A stretch of DNA of 64,000 bases, taken from positions 496,001 through 560,000 of the forward strand of contig NZ_JAENHL010000007.1 of the NCBI RefSeq assembly GCF_016595235.1. The letters are read 5' to 3'. The position numbers and the translations under genes were made by a program. Below the pieces are notes generated by a model. It saw only the letters and a program-made list of their open reading frames with translations. It was not told the origin of the DNA and did no database searches. The stretch is from Taklimakanibacter albus. Its GTDB lineage: Bacteria; Pseudomonadota; Alphaproteobacteria; Rhizobiales; Aestuariivirgaceae. This document shows, piece by piece, positions 37,987 through 46,599 of the stretch (position 1 is its first letter; the number at the start of each line of letters is the position of its first letter).

Positions 37987-38617
37987 CAGGCTCCCCGAGG
38001 CGCCGCGCCATGAACAGCGTGTCGTCCGGCAGGTCCGGCGAGGAAAGCACGTCGAAGCCGAGGCCCCGATAGAAATCCTGCGCGCCCTTGTTCTTGGGAC
38101 TCACCTGCAGATGAAGACCGGGCGAGCCAAGCTCGGTCAGCCGCTCCATCATCGTCTGCATCAGATGCCGCCCGACACCCTGCCCGCGCGCTTCGCTCAG
38201 AAGATCGATATGGGCGTGCGAGGGATAGGGTCCGAGAGCGGCGGGAATCCTGAGAAAGGGATGATGAACCGCATGGCGCACCCAGTCGCTTCCGTGCCAT
38301 CCGGCGGGGTCGCCGACCGGGTCATGATGGGTCTTCTTCAGGCGCGGCAGCCAGTCGCGCTCGAGCCGGCCATTGAATTTCGCCGTATCCAGGACGCCCA
38401 AGAGATAACCGATAGGTCCTTCCGAGCTGTCGAGCGCATAAGCGAGTTCCGGCTCGAGCATCACATAAGGCCCGACATAAAATTCGCCCAGGAGATCGGG
38501 ATCGTCCTGGATGGCGCTCGCATCCTGGCCGGAATCCCCGGTCTTCAGACAGACCCGGTAAAGCGCTGGCAGATCCTCAGGCGTGGCATGACGCAGAAGA
38601 TAGGAGTCAAGGGGCAT
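37973..38617 (-). CDS. GNAT acetyltransferase resembling the O-GlcNAcase C-terminal domain
   Basis: A 214-residue GNAT-fold protein. The acetyl-CoA motif RGQGVG (144-149) is intact. Its N-terminal half (LPALYRVCLKTGDSG; DPDLLGEFYVGPYV; GPIGYLLGVLDTAKF; RDWLPRLKKTH) follows the same order of motifs I recall for the pseudo-acetyltransferase domain of human O-GlcNAcase and its bacterial homologue from Oceanicola. It overlaps the GH84 gene by 11 bases, so the two products are made together. The substrate is unknown; an amino sugar is the obvious guess. Confidence 0.82.
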
Positions 38618-39956
38618 GGCTGTAATGTCCTCTCTCATCGCGCGGGAAAAGATGCTGGAGCGCCACGGCGAAACCCTGCCGATAGGTATTGGGCAAATGG
38701 TCCTGATGCGGGAAGCGGGCGCCGGGCTGAGGTCCGGTCGCCAGCCAGTCGAGATAGTGAATGGTGGTCAGGAGCTCCTCGCGGCACTCCCAAAGATAGG
38801 GCTGGAATGTGTAGAAGAGATCACGATTGCTGATCTCGGTGAGGTCGTCAAAGAGTTTCGAGACACGCTTGAGGAAATGCCGGATGCGCTCGATACCTCC
38901 GGCTTGCCCGGCCGCCTTGGGTTCGGCCAGGAGCCGTCGCGTCTCGGCGACGACTGCCGCTGATTGCGGTCCGAGACGGAAAGGCTGGTAAAGGAGATCC
39001 GCCAATAGTTCCACCTGCTCGAGCTCGAGCTGCCGATTGCTTGAAGCATAGACGAAGCGCTGCCGCCAGTCGCGGCAAGAGGCGTTGAGGGCTTGCCCCT
39101 CCTCATAACCTGGATCGGCCAGGAACCGTCCGAGCGTGTGAACCGCGGAAAAATTGGCCTCGAACTCGTTATTGGGATTGGTGATGAAGCCCGCGATCTC
39201 CGGCACGATATCGGTCTTGCGCCCGCCCAAGGGCCCAGCATAGACGCGCCGGATGTCATAATCGTTGGCGTGGAAATTCTCCCAGATCACCGGCTTGCGC
39301 CGGATCACCCGGGCGAGATCGCGCAGCGACTGCGCGGAGATCTCCTCGGAGACGATCTCAGGCCCTGTCCAGAATATCTCGATGTCCGGTACCAATTTTT
39401 CGCCGATCTCCGCCAGATAGGCTGACGTCTTGACATCGCCTCCGGCCATGCGTCCGCAATACTCGGTCGGGCAGAAGAACAGCCGGCGGTCGGAACCCAG
39501 CTCCTTCACGAAGCCCTGAACCTCGTTGACCACATGCGCCTGCGCTTCCGCGAAAGTGGCGAAAATCTTGCGATCCTCGGGCCCGAGAACGCTCGGCACA
39601 TCGTCGAAGAGCAAGGCGAAGGACCGCATGCCGAGATCGTCGAGCTGCTGCAGCTTGCGTTTCAGTGTGGTGACTTCGCCCGGGTCGCAATGACGGATAT
39701 CGAGACAGGGCGAGATGGCGCCCATCAGCATGACGTTTTTCGATTTTGCTTCCTTGGCCAGATTGGCGATGCTGCGGCTTTCCCAGCAATCATAGAGCTC
39801 ACGCCAACGCGCCCTGATCTTGATGTCGTCCTTTGGAGCATAGGCGAAGAGCTTCATATCCGCCGCCTTGATCCAGTCCAGCATCTCGATGCGCTGCGCC
39901 GCCGACCACGGTCTGCCGTAGAAACCTTCGATGACTCCGCTGTAGAACATTCGCAC
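38607..39956 (-). CDS. GH84 beta-N-acetylglucosaminidase, O-GlcNAcase-like
   Basis: A 449-residue GH84 enzyme using substrate-assisted hydrolysis of beta-GlcNAc. It starts almost like human O-GlcNAcase: GVIEGFYGRPWS, then LFAYAPKDDIKIRARWRELY. The catalytic pair is Asp118-Asp119 in LLFDDVPS, and VIWENFHANDYD is conserved. There is no signal peptide, so it acts in the cytoplasm on imported glycosides. The C-terminal 150 residues are helical, as in the stalk region of the family. It lies between the permease and GNAT genes of one operon. Confidence 0.93.
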   Translation of the reverse strand: MRMFYSGVIEGFYGRPWSAAQRIEMLDWIKAADMKLFAYAPKDDIKIRARWRELYDCWESRSIANLAKEAKSKNVMLMGAISPCLDIRHCDPGEVTTLKRKLQQLDDLGMRSFALLFDDVPSVLGPEDRKIFATFAEAQAHVVNEVQGFVKELGSDRRLFFCPTEYCGRMAGGDVKTSAYLAEIGEKLVPDIEIFWTGPEIVSEEISAQSLRDLARVIRRKPVIWENFHANDYDIRRVYAGPLGGRKTDIVPEIAGFITNPNNEFEANFSAVHTLGRFLADPGYEEGQALNASCRDWRQRFVYASSNRQLELEQVELLADLLYQPFRLGPQSAAVVAETRRLLAEPKAAGQAGGIERIRHFLKRVSKLFDDLTEISNRDLFYTFQPYLWECREELLTTIHYLDWLATGPQPGARFPHQDHLPNTYRQGFAVALQHLFPRDERGHYSHAP

Positions 39957-39961
39957 TCCCG

Positions 39962-40804
39962 CTATTCGGCGACCGCGGCGGTGAGGCCGCGCATGACATG
40001 GCGCTGACAGATGAAATAGAAGATCATGATCGGTATGGTGGTGATGGTCAGCGCCGCGAAGATGAGGCTGTAATCGGTGCTGTGATACCCCGAGAAGCGC
40101 ACGATGCCGGCCGGCAGCGTACGTTTGGCGTCGTCGCTGATGAAGAGCAGCGCGAACAGAAGCTCGTTCCAGATATTGATGGCATTGAGGATGGCGACGG
40201 TGATCATCGCCGGTTTCACCAGAGGCATCACCACATGCCAGAAGATCTGGAAGCGGTTCGCCCCCTCGAGCAATGCGGCCTCCTCCATCTCACGCTTGAG
40301 CGAACGGAAATAGCCGCCGAGCAGATAGGTGGTGAGCGCGATCGTCCAGGCACCGTTGGTCAGGATAAGCGCCCACAAAGTGTTGATGAGACCGAGCGCG
40401 CTCAATTGCGTGAAGAGTGCGATGGCGACGGCGGGCGGCGGCAGCAGAAGCCCGACAAGGAACAGGCGCGCCAGGGCCCGGCGCCCCGGAAAGTCGAGCC
40501 GGGTGAAGGCATAGGCCGCCATGCTGGCGAAAAAGACCGACATCGCCACGCCGAGCCCGGTGACGATGATGGTGTTGAGGAACAGCGCGCCGAGGCCGCC
40601 TTCGATCCAGGCCTTGGTGAAATTCTCGAAACGCCATTCCGCCGGCAGGCCGAAGGGCGAGCGGAAGATCTCGCGGTTCGACTTGAAGGCGGAATAGACC
40701 ATCCAGATCGCCGGGAAGCACATGACCGTGACGATGACGCTGCCGGCTCCGAATTGCAGCCATTCACCGGGGGTTCTGGGCCTCGCGTCAGTATTCGACG
40801 ACAT
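39962..40804 (-). CDS. MalG-type sugar ABC permease
   Basis: A 280-residue inner-membrane permease with six helices. The coupling-loop motif EEAALLEGANRFQIFWHVVMPLVKP carries EAA---G, the contact site for the ATPase. The C-terminal end (QRHVMRGLTAAVAE) is standard for MalG-like CUT1 subunits. The ATG at 40804 lies within the end of the upstream permease gene (stop at 40788), so translation is coupled. Its stop is six bases from the GH84 start. Confidence 0.95.
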   Translation of the reverse strand: MSSNTDARPRTPGEWLQFGAGSVIVTVMCFPAIWMVYSAFKSNREIFRSPFGLPAEWRFENFTKAWIEGGLGALFLNTIIVTGLGVAMSVFFASMAAYAFTRLDFPGRRALARLFLVGLLLPPPAVAIALFTQLSALGLINTLWALILTNGAWTIALTTYLLGGYFRSLKREMEEAALLEGANRFQIFWHVVMPLVKPAMITVAILNAINIWNELLFALLFISDDAKRTLPAGIVRFSGYHSTDYSLIFAALTITTIPIMIFYFICQRHVMRGLTAAVAE

Positions 40805-41711
40805 GGCTTCGCTCGGCATAACGCAGATAAATAAGAGAGATGAGGCAGACGACGCCGGTGAGGATCACGGTGAGCGCGATGCCGTAGCCGAGCTGATCGT
40901 TGTCGAAGGCCTGCTTCATGATCCAGGTCGCCGGCACCTCGGTCGAATTATAGGGCTGGCCGTTGGTCATGGTGAAAAACAGGTCGAAGCCGGCAAAACC
41001 GCCGGTGACGGCAAGCAGCACGGCCACCAGGATATTCTGCTTGAGCAGCGGCAGCGTGATGTTGCAGAAGCTCCAGACGGGGCCCGCCCCTTCGAGCCTG
41101 GCCGCCTCATAGAGATGGCGGGGAATGCGGCGCAAGGCGGCGAAGAACAGGATCATATAGAGCCCGGCGAATTTCCACCCCGACACCAGCATGACGCAGA
41201 GGAGCGCGGTCGTGGGCTGCGACAGCCAGGGCTGCGCCCAGTCGGTCAGGCCAATGGCTTTCAACGACGCGTTGATGATGCCGGTACGATAATCGAAGAC
41301 GAAGGTCCACAGCACGCCCGCCGCCGACATCGACAGCACCACGGGTGAGAAGAACAGCGCCCGGAGCAGCGCGAAGCCGGGCCGGTCGCTGTTGAGCAGC
41401 ACCGCCATGAAGAGGCCGAAGCTCACCTCGAACACCAGCGTGCCCAGAATGTAGAGCGTCACATGCAGATAGGACGCGAGATGGATCTTGTCGGCGAAAG
41501 CGCGCTCGAAATTGGCGAAGCCGATCCAGCGCGCCTGGGAGATGCCATCCCAGTCGGTCATCGAATAATAGACGGAGGAAGCGAGCGGCCAGAGCACGAA
41601 GGCGGCATAAAGGACAAGCGCCGGCGCGACGAAGATCAACCCCGTCGCACCGGCCCTTATCGCTCCTGTCGCACCTGTAGAACTCGAAATTTTTACGGCG
41701 CCGCCCGTCAT
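40788..41711 (-). CDS. MalF-type sugar ABC permease
   Basis: A 307-residue inner-membrane permease, partner of the MalG-type subunit. Six helices begin at GLIFVAPALVLYAAFVLWPL. The EAA motif is seen in LYEAARLEGAGPVWSFCNIT. The C terminus (LIYLRYAERSHVVEY) is typical. The ATG at 41711 lies two bases after the stop of the binding-protein gene. It needs the binding protein and the distant ATPase gene of this locus. Confidence 0.95.
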   Translation of the reverse strand: MTGGAVKISSSTGATGAIRAGATGLIFVAPALVLYAAFVLWPLASSVYYSMTDWDGISQARWIGFANFERAFADKIHLASYLHVTLYILGTLVFEVSFGLFMAVLLNSDRPGFALLRALFFSPVVLSMSAAGVLWTFVFDYRTGIINASLKAIGLTDWAQPWLSQPTTALLCVMLVSGWKFAGLYMILFFAALRRIPRHLYEAARLEGAGPVWSFCNITLPLLKQNILVAVLLAVTGGFAGFDLFFTMTNGQPYNSTEVPATWIMKQAFDNDQLGYGIALTVILTGVVCLISLIYLRYAERSHVVEY

Positions 41712-41713
41712 TG

Positions 41714-43009
41714 TCACTTGCGCATGGTCTTGACGCGGTCGTCGAGCCAGACAAGCGCGTCCTTGGGCGATTTCTCGCCGCCCGCCACATAGGCGGCGGC
41801 CTGGTAATAGGCTTCCGCCACTTCGACCGGATAGGTCGTGTCGGGCGGCGGCACCAGCGAACCGGCGCTGTTGAGGAGATCGGCCATCGCCTTGGTCTTG
41901 GGATCGAGCTTGGCCTTCTCCATCGCGCCCTTGACCGGGCTGAAGCTGCCGGCTTCGGCCCATTTGACCTGGTTTTCAGGCGAGGTGAAGAAGCGCAGGA
42001 AGGTGATCGCCTGTTGCGGATTCTGGCTCTTCGGGCTCACCGCGAAACCGGTGAGCGTGCCGATGACGCTGTCTTTCAGCGGATGCGCCGGGTCGATGAG
42101 CGGCGTGTTGAATTCGTCATAGTCGAAATCCTTCTCGGCGAGCTCGGTCGCCGAGGAGACGAGCCAGGAGCCGATCGGATGCATGGCGGCGGCGCCCTGG
42201 AAGAAGGTGCTCATCGCCGGGTCGGCGCCGAGGCCGGCAATGTCCTTGTTGAAACCACCGGCCTGGCGGATCTCGTCGACGAGGTTCAGCGCCTTTTCGA
42301 AGTCCGGCGTATTGAAGGGCTTTTCGAGCCGGAAGGCCGCTTCATAATCGGCGGGCGGCACGACACGCGAGGCGATATGCGAGGCCCAATTGCCGAGCGG
42401 CCAGAGTTCCTGGTTGCCGATGACGAAGGGCGTCTCGCCCTTGCCGGCGAGCTTCTTGGTGAGATCGATGAGCTCGGCCCAATTGGCGGGCGGCGCGATC
42501 CCCGCTTCCTTGAAGATCTGCTTGTTGTACCAGATGACATTGGTCACATCGAGCGTGATGGGCACGAGATATGGCTTGCCGTCATTGAGCACGCCCATCT
42601 GTTGCGAGAAGGCCGGCGCGATGAAGCTGTCCTTCCAGCCTTCCGCACCAAGCGCCTCCGAGAGATCCATGGCGAAGCCCTCGCGCGCATCGCGCTGGGT
42701 GGGAGCACCCGCCCATTGGAAATAAATCTCGGGCGGCGAAGAGCTTTTCAGCTGCGTGATGAGGCCGGTATCGGAATAGAGGTCGTCATCATAGACGATC
42801 TGTTTGATCTTGATGTCGGGATGAGCGGCTTCGAAAGCGGCGACGATGGCATCGAAGGCCTCTTTCTGGGCGCCGCCCGTCATGGAATGAGTGATGCGCA
42901 CTTCCGCGGGAGCAGCCAGAGCCGGCAGGGATGCGCTTCCCCAGGCCGCCGCGCCCAAAGCCAGAAGAGAAAAGGCCCGGCGCGTCAAAGCGGGTGTCCT
43001 GGGCAGCAT
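41714..43009 (-). CDS. Sugar-binding protein of ABC importer, Tat-type signal
   Basis: A 431-residue periplasmic binding protein of the CUT1 class. The signal has twin arginines (LTRRAFSLLALGAAAWGSA), suggesting Tat export. The mature part (EVRITHSMTGGAQKEAFDAI, WYNKQIFKEAGI, FFQGAAAMHPIGSW) matches family 1 extracellular solute-binding proteins. GGAGG seven bases before ATG 43009 fixes the start. It is first in the minus-strand operon and divergent from the GntR gene. Confidence 0.95.
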   Translation of the reverse strand: MLPRTPALTRRAFSLLALGAAAWGSASLPALAAPAEVRITHSMTGGAQKEAFDAIVAAFEAAHPDIKIKQIVYDDDLYSDTGLITQLKSSSPPEIYFQWAGAPTQRDAREGFAMDLSEALGAEGWKDSFIAPAFSQQMGVLNDGKPYLVPITLDVTNVIWYNKQIFKEAGIAPPANWAELIDLTKKLAGKGETPFVIGNQELWPLGNWASHIASRVVPPADYEAAFRLEKPFNTPDFEKALNLVDEIRQAGGFNKDIAGLGADPAMSTFFQGAAAMHPIGSWLVSSATELAEKDFDYDEFNTPLIDPAHPLKDSVIGTLTGFAVSPKSQNPQQAITFLRFFTSPENQVKWAEAGSFSPVKGAMEKAKLDPKTKAMADLLNSAGSLVPPPDTTYPVEVAEAYYQAAAYVAGGEKSPKDALVWLDDRVKTMRK

Positions 43010-43023
43010 CACATCCTCCATAT

Positions 43024-43037
43024 TGGTATGTTTTTGG
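43024..43037. promoter_or_regulatory. Candidate GntR operator, binding-protein side
   Basis: tggtatgtttttgg lies 15 bases upstream of the binding-protein start codon. An inverted copy with one mismatch in 14 lies at 43199-43212 on the regulator side. A bound regulator here would block the transport operon; looping between the two sites is possible. The AT-rich stretch 43078-43180 between them should hold both promoters. Confidence 0.45.
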
Positions 43038-43198
43038 CATGGTATCGGAATGTTGGATGATCGTCCAGTGGCCCATAACCGTGTTACAAAATATATTCTG
43101 CGAGAATTTTTTCTGGACTTAAAATGTTGATTTCAATAACATATGATACTTACACTAGGTCATTTTCATGAATTGAGCCTTGCATACCGGAATGCGAT

Positions 43199-43212
43199 CC
43201 AAAATCATACCA
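43199..43212. promoter_or_regulatory. Candidate GntR operator, regulator side
   Basis: ccaaaatcatacca is the inverse complement of the 43024-43037 site except at one base. It lies 60 bases before the GntR start, where it could serve autoregulation. Confidence 0.45.
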
Positions 43213-43271
43213 GTGTTGCCAGAGTCTGCAGACCAGAATAAGGTGCCGCCCGAATCTCAGCCTTGGAACTC

Positions 43272-44006
43272 ATGACTGAAACGCAGGAAATCCGCCGCCG
43301 CATGGATCGATTGACGGGCCCTTTGGGAATCCGTCTGGTGATGGCAATGGCCTCGGCGATCGACGACCGTACTTTGGGACCGGGCCAGCCATTGCCGGCC
43401 GAGCGCGACTTCGCCGCAGGCCTTGGCGTCTCACGCTCGACTTTGCGCCAGAGCCTCGAACAGCTTGCCAAGGACGGCTACGTGGCCACCCGGGCCGGCG
43501 CCGGCACCTTCATCGCCCAGCGCATCCAGAAACCGATCACCCGGCTTACCGGCTTCACCGACGACATGCTGAGCCGCGGCCTCAAGCCCTCCTCGCATAT
43601 TGTCGAATGCAAGGTCATGCCGGTGCCGCCGGAGATCTCCTTCCGCACCGGGCTGCCGCTCGGCACTGAAGTCATGATGCTCAGCCGTCTGCGCCAGGCC
43701 GACGACGAGGTGATGGGTTATGACCGCTCCATCTTCCCGGTCCAGGCCGTGGGAGCCGATTTCGACGGCACCGGCTCCCTTTACGCCCGCATGGACGCCC
43801 AAGGCGGCCGGCCGCGCCGCATTCTGCAGAGCCTCAAGGCGGCCGAAGCACCGGCCGACATCGCCCGCTATCTGGGTGTGAAGCCGGGCGCGGCCGTGCT
43901 CGCCATTCACCGCATCGGCTATGGCGTGCAGGGCAATGCCCTCGAAGACGCCATGAGCTGGTACCGCGGCGACCGCTATGAATATATCGCTGAAATAACA
44001 GGATGA
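43272..44006 (+). CDS. GntR/HutC-family regulator with UTRA domain
   Basis: A 244-residue regulator. The N-terminal winged helix reads LPAERDFAAGLGVSRSTLRQ, followed by LAKDGYVATRAGAGTFI. The C-terminal UTRA ligand domain (from about 90) includes GLPLGTEVMMLSRLRQADD. This subfamily contains NagR/DasR, which sense phosphorylated amino sugars. It is divergent from the transporter operon and five bases before the SIS gene, so it most likely controls both. The ATG at 43272 is used; the frame opens with a TTG nine bases earlier. Confidence 0.93.
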   Translation: MTETQEIRRRMDRLTGPLGIRLVMAMASAIDDRTLGPGQPLPAERDFAAGLGVSRSTLRQSLEQLAKDGYVATRAGAGTFIAQRIQKPITRLTGFTDDMLSRGLKPSSHIVECKVMPVPPEISFRTGLPLGTEVMMLSRLRQADDEVMGYDRSIFPVQAVGADFDGTGSLYARMDAQGGRPRRILQSLKAAEAPADIARYLGVKPGAAVLAIHRIGYGVQGNALEDAMSWYRGDRYEYIAEITG

Positions 44007-44010
44007 GTTG

Positions 44011-44751
44011 ATGACGACGCTGATCGATGAATATTGCGACAACATCACCGGGATATTGAAGAGACTGGTGGCCACGCAGCGCAATGTTCTGGCGACGGCG
44101 CAGGACTGGATCGCCGACGCGCTGGCGCAAGGCGGCCTCGTCTATGTCACCGGCAGCGGCCACTCCCACATGATCGCCGAGGAAGTCTTCTACCGGGCCG
44201 GCGGCGCGGCGGCGGTGCAGGCGATTCTTGATCCCGCCCTCATGCTGCATCAGGGCGCCCAGCGCTCCACCGTCCTCGAGCGTCTCGAAGGCTACGCCGA
44301 GATCGTGCTGGAGGACTATCCGATCGGCCCCAAGGATGTGCTCTTCGTCGCCTCCAATTCAGGACGCAACGCCTTTCCGATCGAGGCCGCCTTGTTCGCC
44401 CGCGACAGAGGCGCCAAGGTGATCGCCATCACCTCCACCGATCATGCGTCGCGCGTCACGTCGCGCCATCAGAGCGGCAAGATGCTCGCCGACGTCGCCG
44501 ATCTCGTCATCGACAATCAAGCCCCTTACGGCGATGCCTGCCTCGCTATCCCCGATTCCGACAAACGCATGGGCTCGACATCGACCATTTCCGGCGCCTT
44601 CATCGTCAATGCGCTCATGGCCGAGGCGGTCGCGACCTTGAGCCGGCGCGGTATTCCGGTCGATGTCTATCGCAGCGCCAATTCCGCCGGCGAAGCCAAG
44701 GAGATGAGCGACATCATCGCCCGCTGGCGCCCGCGCATCCGCGGCCTCTGA
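44011..44751 (+). CDS. SIS-domain sugar-phosphate-binding protein
   Basis: A 246-residue SIS-fold protein of the UPF0309 type. The sugar-phosphate loops are VTGSGHSHMIAEEVFYRAGG near residue 50 and FVASNSGRNAFPIE near residue 115, and SADxH-type residues lie in ITSTDHASRVTSRHQSGK. It begins five bases after GntR and is co-transcribed. With a GH84 and an importer nearby it probably acts on a phosphorylated amino sugar as an isomerase or similar. Its stop abuts the convergent GST stop in the palindrome TGATCA. Confidence 0.88.
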   Translation: MTTLIDEYCDNITGILKRLVATQRNVLATAQDWIADALAQGGLVYVTGSGHSHMIAEEVFYRAGGAAAVQAILDPALMLHQGAQRSTVLERLEGYAEIVLEDYPIGPKDVLFVASNSGRNAFPIEAALFARDRGAKVIAITSTDHASRVTSRHQSGKMLADVADLVIDNQAPYGDACLAIPDSDKRMGSTSTISGAFIVNALMAEAVATLSRRGIPVDVYRSANSAGEAKEMSDIIARWRPRIRGL

Positions 44752-45393
44752 TCACTTGAGTTGATGCGGCCGCGGCGCTGTCGCCGCGAAGCTGGCGCGT
44801 CCCTCGAGTGCACCGACAAGACGCTCCATTTGCGCCCGCCCGCGCCAAGCAATCCGGCCACGCGATTCCGACCACAGGATGAAGGCCGCGAGAGCGATGT
44901 CTTGAACGCTCACATGGCCGGACTGGAAGGCACCGTTCCGCATGCGCCTCTCCAGCCAGTCGAGTGTTCGAAGGGCCCGCACCATATTGCGCTCCGCCGG
45001 ATCGAAGCCGAGCCGGTTGCGATCCACTGGTCCGATTCCCGCCCATTTCGCATAGTGATGGGCGGCGAGCGCATCGCCCATGGCAAGAATGACGGCCAGA
45101 TCCTGCTCATCCTCGGTCCGATGATCGGGGCGGGCTATTGTGGCCGCGACGCCCTGGGCTGGACCGTTCACGCGCGCCAGGAGAGCGTCGATGGCGATCC
45201 TGGTCGGAAAATGCGCGACGCCATCGGCCATCATGACCGGTACTTGGCCGAGCGGATTGATGTCGAGGAAACTGTCCGAAGGTGGGAATTCGGCCAGCTC
45301 GATCTCCCGCATCACGACCCCATGCTCGCGCGCCAGGATGCGCACGATCCGGGCGAAGGGCGAACCGTCAATATAATGGAGATCCAGCGACAT
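44752..45393 (-). CDS. Glutathione S-transferase
   Basis: A 213-residue GST. The thioredoxin-like N domain starts LDLHYIDGSPFARIVRILAR and contains the cis-proline turn LGQVPVMMADG. The helical C domain has VSVQDIALAAFILW, the N-capping and hydrophobic staple motif. The Ser in GSPFAR is at the position of the catalytic Ser/Cys of beta- or nu-type enzymes. Substrate is unknown. The gene ends exactly at the convergent SIS stop, and folB lies 11 bases upstream on the same strand. Confidence 0.9.
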   Translation of the reverse strand: MSLDLHYIDGSPFARIVRILAREHGVVMREIELAEFPPSDSFLDINPLGQVPVMMADGVAHFPTRIAIDALLARVNGPAQGVAATIARPDHRTEDEQDLAVILAMGDALAAHHYAKWAGIGPVDRNRLGFDPAERNMVRALRTLDWLERRMRNGAFQSGHVSVQDIALAAFILWSESRGRIAWRGRAQMERLVGALEGRASFAATAPRPHQLK

Positions 45394-45404
45394 CGATACC
45401 GAGG

Positions 45405-45809
45405 TTAGTCGCGCAACCTTTCGATTTCAACGCCGACGCTGCGCGCATTGGGAATGACGTCCGGCTTCTCGATGCGTACTCTGGCCGCCATCACGCGTTT
45501 ATCACGCAGACAGGCGGCGGCGATGAGCTCGGCCAGGGTTTCGGCGAGGCCGACATGGCCTGCCGACACGATCTCCTCGACCTTGCGCACCACGATCTCG
45601 TAGCTCACGACATTCTTGATGTCGTCGCTCAAGGGATCATCGCCCTCCTTCACCGAAAGGTCGATATTGACGACGATCATCTGCGGAGTGGTCTTCTCCT
45701 CGGGATAGATGCCGAGAAGCGCGTTCACTTTCAGGTCCTTGACGAAGACATGACGCAGACGCGCATGGCCGCTCGCCACGTGGTGGGTGATCTTGACTTC
45801 GTTGCTCAT
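45405..45809 (-). CDS. folB: Dihydroneopterin aldolase
   Basis: Folate-pathway enzyme that splits dihydroneopterin to hydroxymethyl-dihydropterin and glycolaldehyde. 134 residues with VKDLKVNALLGIYPEEKTTP near the start, the catalytic-region VSYEIVVRKVEEIV and VRIEKPDVIPNARSVGVEIE at the end, all typical. It is four bases after the SDR gene and probably co-transcribed with it. No folE, folK or folP is nearby. Confidence 0.93.
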   Translation of the reverse strand: MSNEVKITHHVASGHARLRHVFVKDLKVNALLGIYPEEKTTPQMIVVNIDLSVKEGDDPLSDDIKNVVSYEIVVRKVEEIVSAGHVGLAETLAELIAAACLRDKRVMAARVRIEKPDVIPNARSVGVEIERLRD

Positions 45810-45812
45810 CGC

Positions 45813-46583
45813 CTATTCTTTCACTTCGGTGACATCGCGGGTCTGCCACAGGAGATGCTGGCCGCCATCGAGAACGATCATTTGCCCGGTCATTGCCGGG
45901 GCCGATAGTATGTATTTTACCGCAGAGGAGATTTCCTCCGGCGACGTGCCACGCTTCAGAAGCGTCAGCCGCATCTGCCGCGCGAAATCCTCTTCATCCA
46001 TCCGCACATTGGGCAGCGCCGGCCCCGGCCCGATGGCATTGACCCTGATGCGCGGGGCGAGCGCTTGCGCCAGCGTCCGCGTCACCGTCCACAGCGCCGA
46101 CTTGCTCGCCGTATAGGAGAAGAATTTCGGCGTCAGCTTCCACACCCGCTGGTCGATGATGTTGATGATATTGCCCGAGCTATCGGCCGGCAGTTGCGCC
46201 GCGAAATGCTGCGACAGGAAGACCGGCGCCCTGAGATTGGTGTCGAGATGGGCAGCCCAGCTGTCGAGCGTCACCGAACCCGCCTCATCGGGCTCGAAGC
46301 GCGACGCATTGTTGACGAGGCAGGTCAGCGGCCCCAAAGCCGCGACGGCTTCGGCCACCAGCCGTTCCGGTACTTGCGCTTCGGCGAGGTTTCCCTGGAC
46401 GATCACCGCGCTCCCACCCGCCGCTTCGATTTCGGATTTGAGCGTCCCGGCATCATGTAATGAGGTGTTGCAATGGATGGCAACGGCCCAGCCGTCGCGC
46501 GCGAGGTCGAGGGCGATACATCGCCCGATCCGGCGCGCCGCGCCAGTGATCAGGACGGCGCCGCTGTCGCGTCGTACAGTCAT
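45813..46583 (-). CDS. SDR oxidoreductase, pteridine-reductase-like
   Basis: A 256-residue short-chain dehydrogenase. The cofactor loop is LITGAARRIGRCIALDLA, whose TGAARRIG form is typical of FolM/pteridine reductases. NNASRFEPD and the catalytic SYTASKSAL (Tyr and Lys) follow. Its placement directly before folB supports a role in reducing dihydropteridines. An ordinary fatty or sugar SDR cannot be excluded from sequence alone. Confidence 0.85.
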   Translation of the reverse strand: MTVRRDSGAVLITGAARRIGRCIALDLARDGWAVAIHCNTSLHDAGTLKSEIEAAGGSAVIVQGNLAEAQVPERLVAEAVAALGPLTCLVNNASRFEPDEAGSVTLDSWAAHLDTNLRAPVFLSQHFAAQLPADSSGNIINIIDQRVWKLTPKFFSYTASKSALWTVTRTLAQALAPRIRVNAIGPGPALPNVRMDEEDFARQMRLTLLKRGTSPEEISSAVKYILSAPAMTGQMIVLDGGQHLLWQTRDVTEVKE

Positions 46584-46599
46584 TCGAATTCAGAAACCT

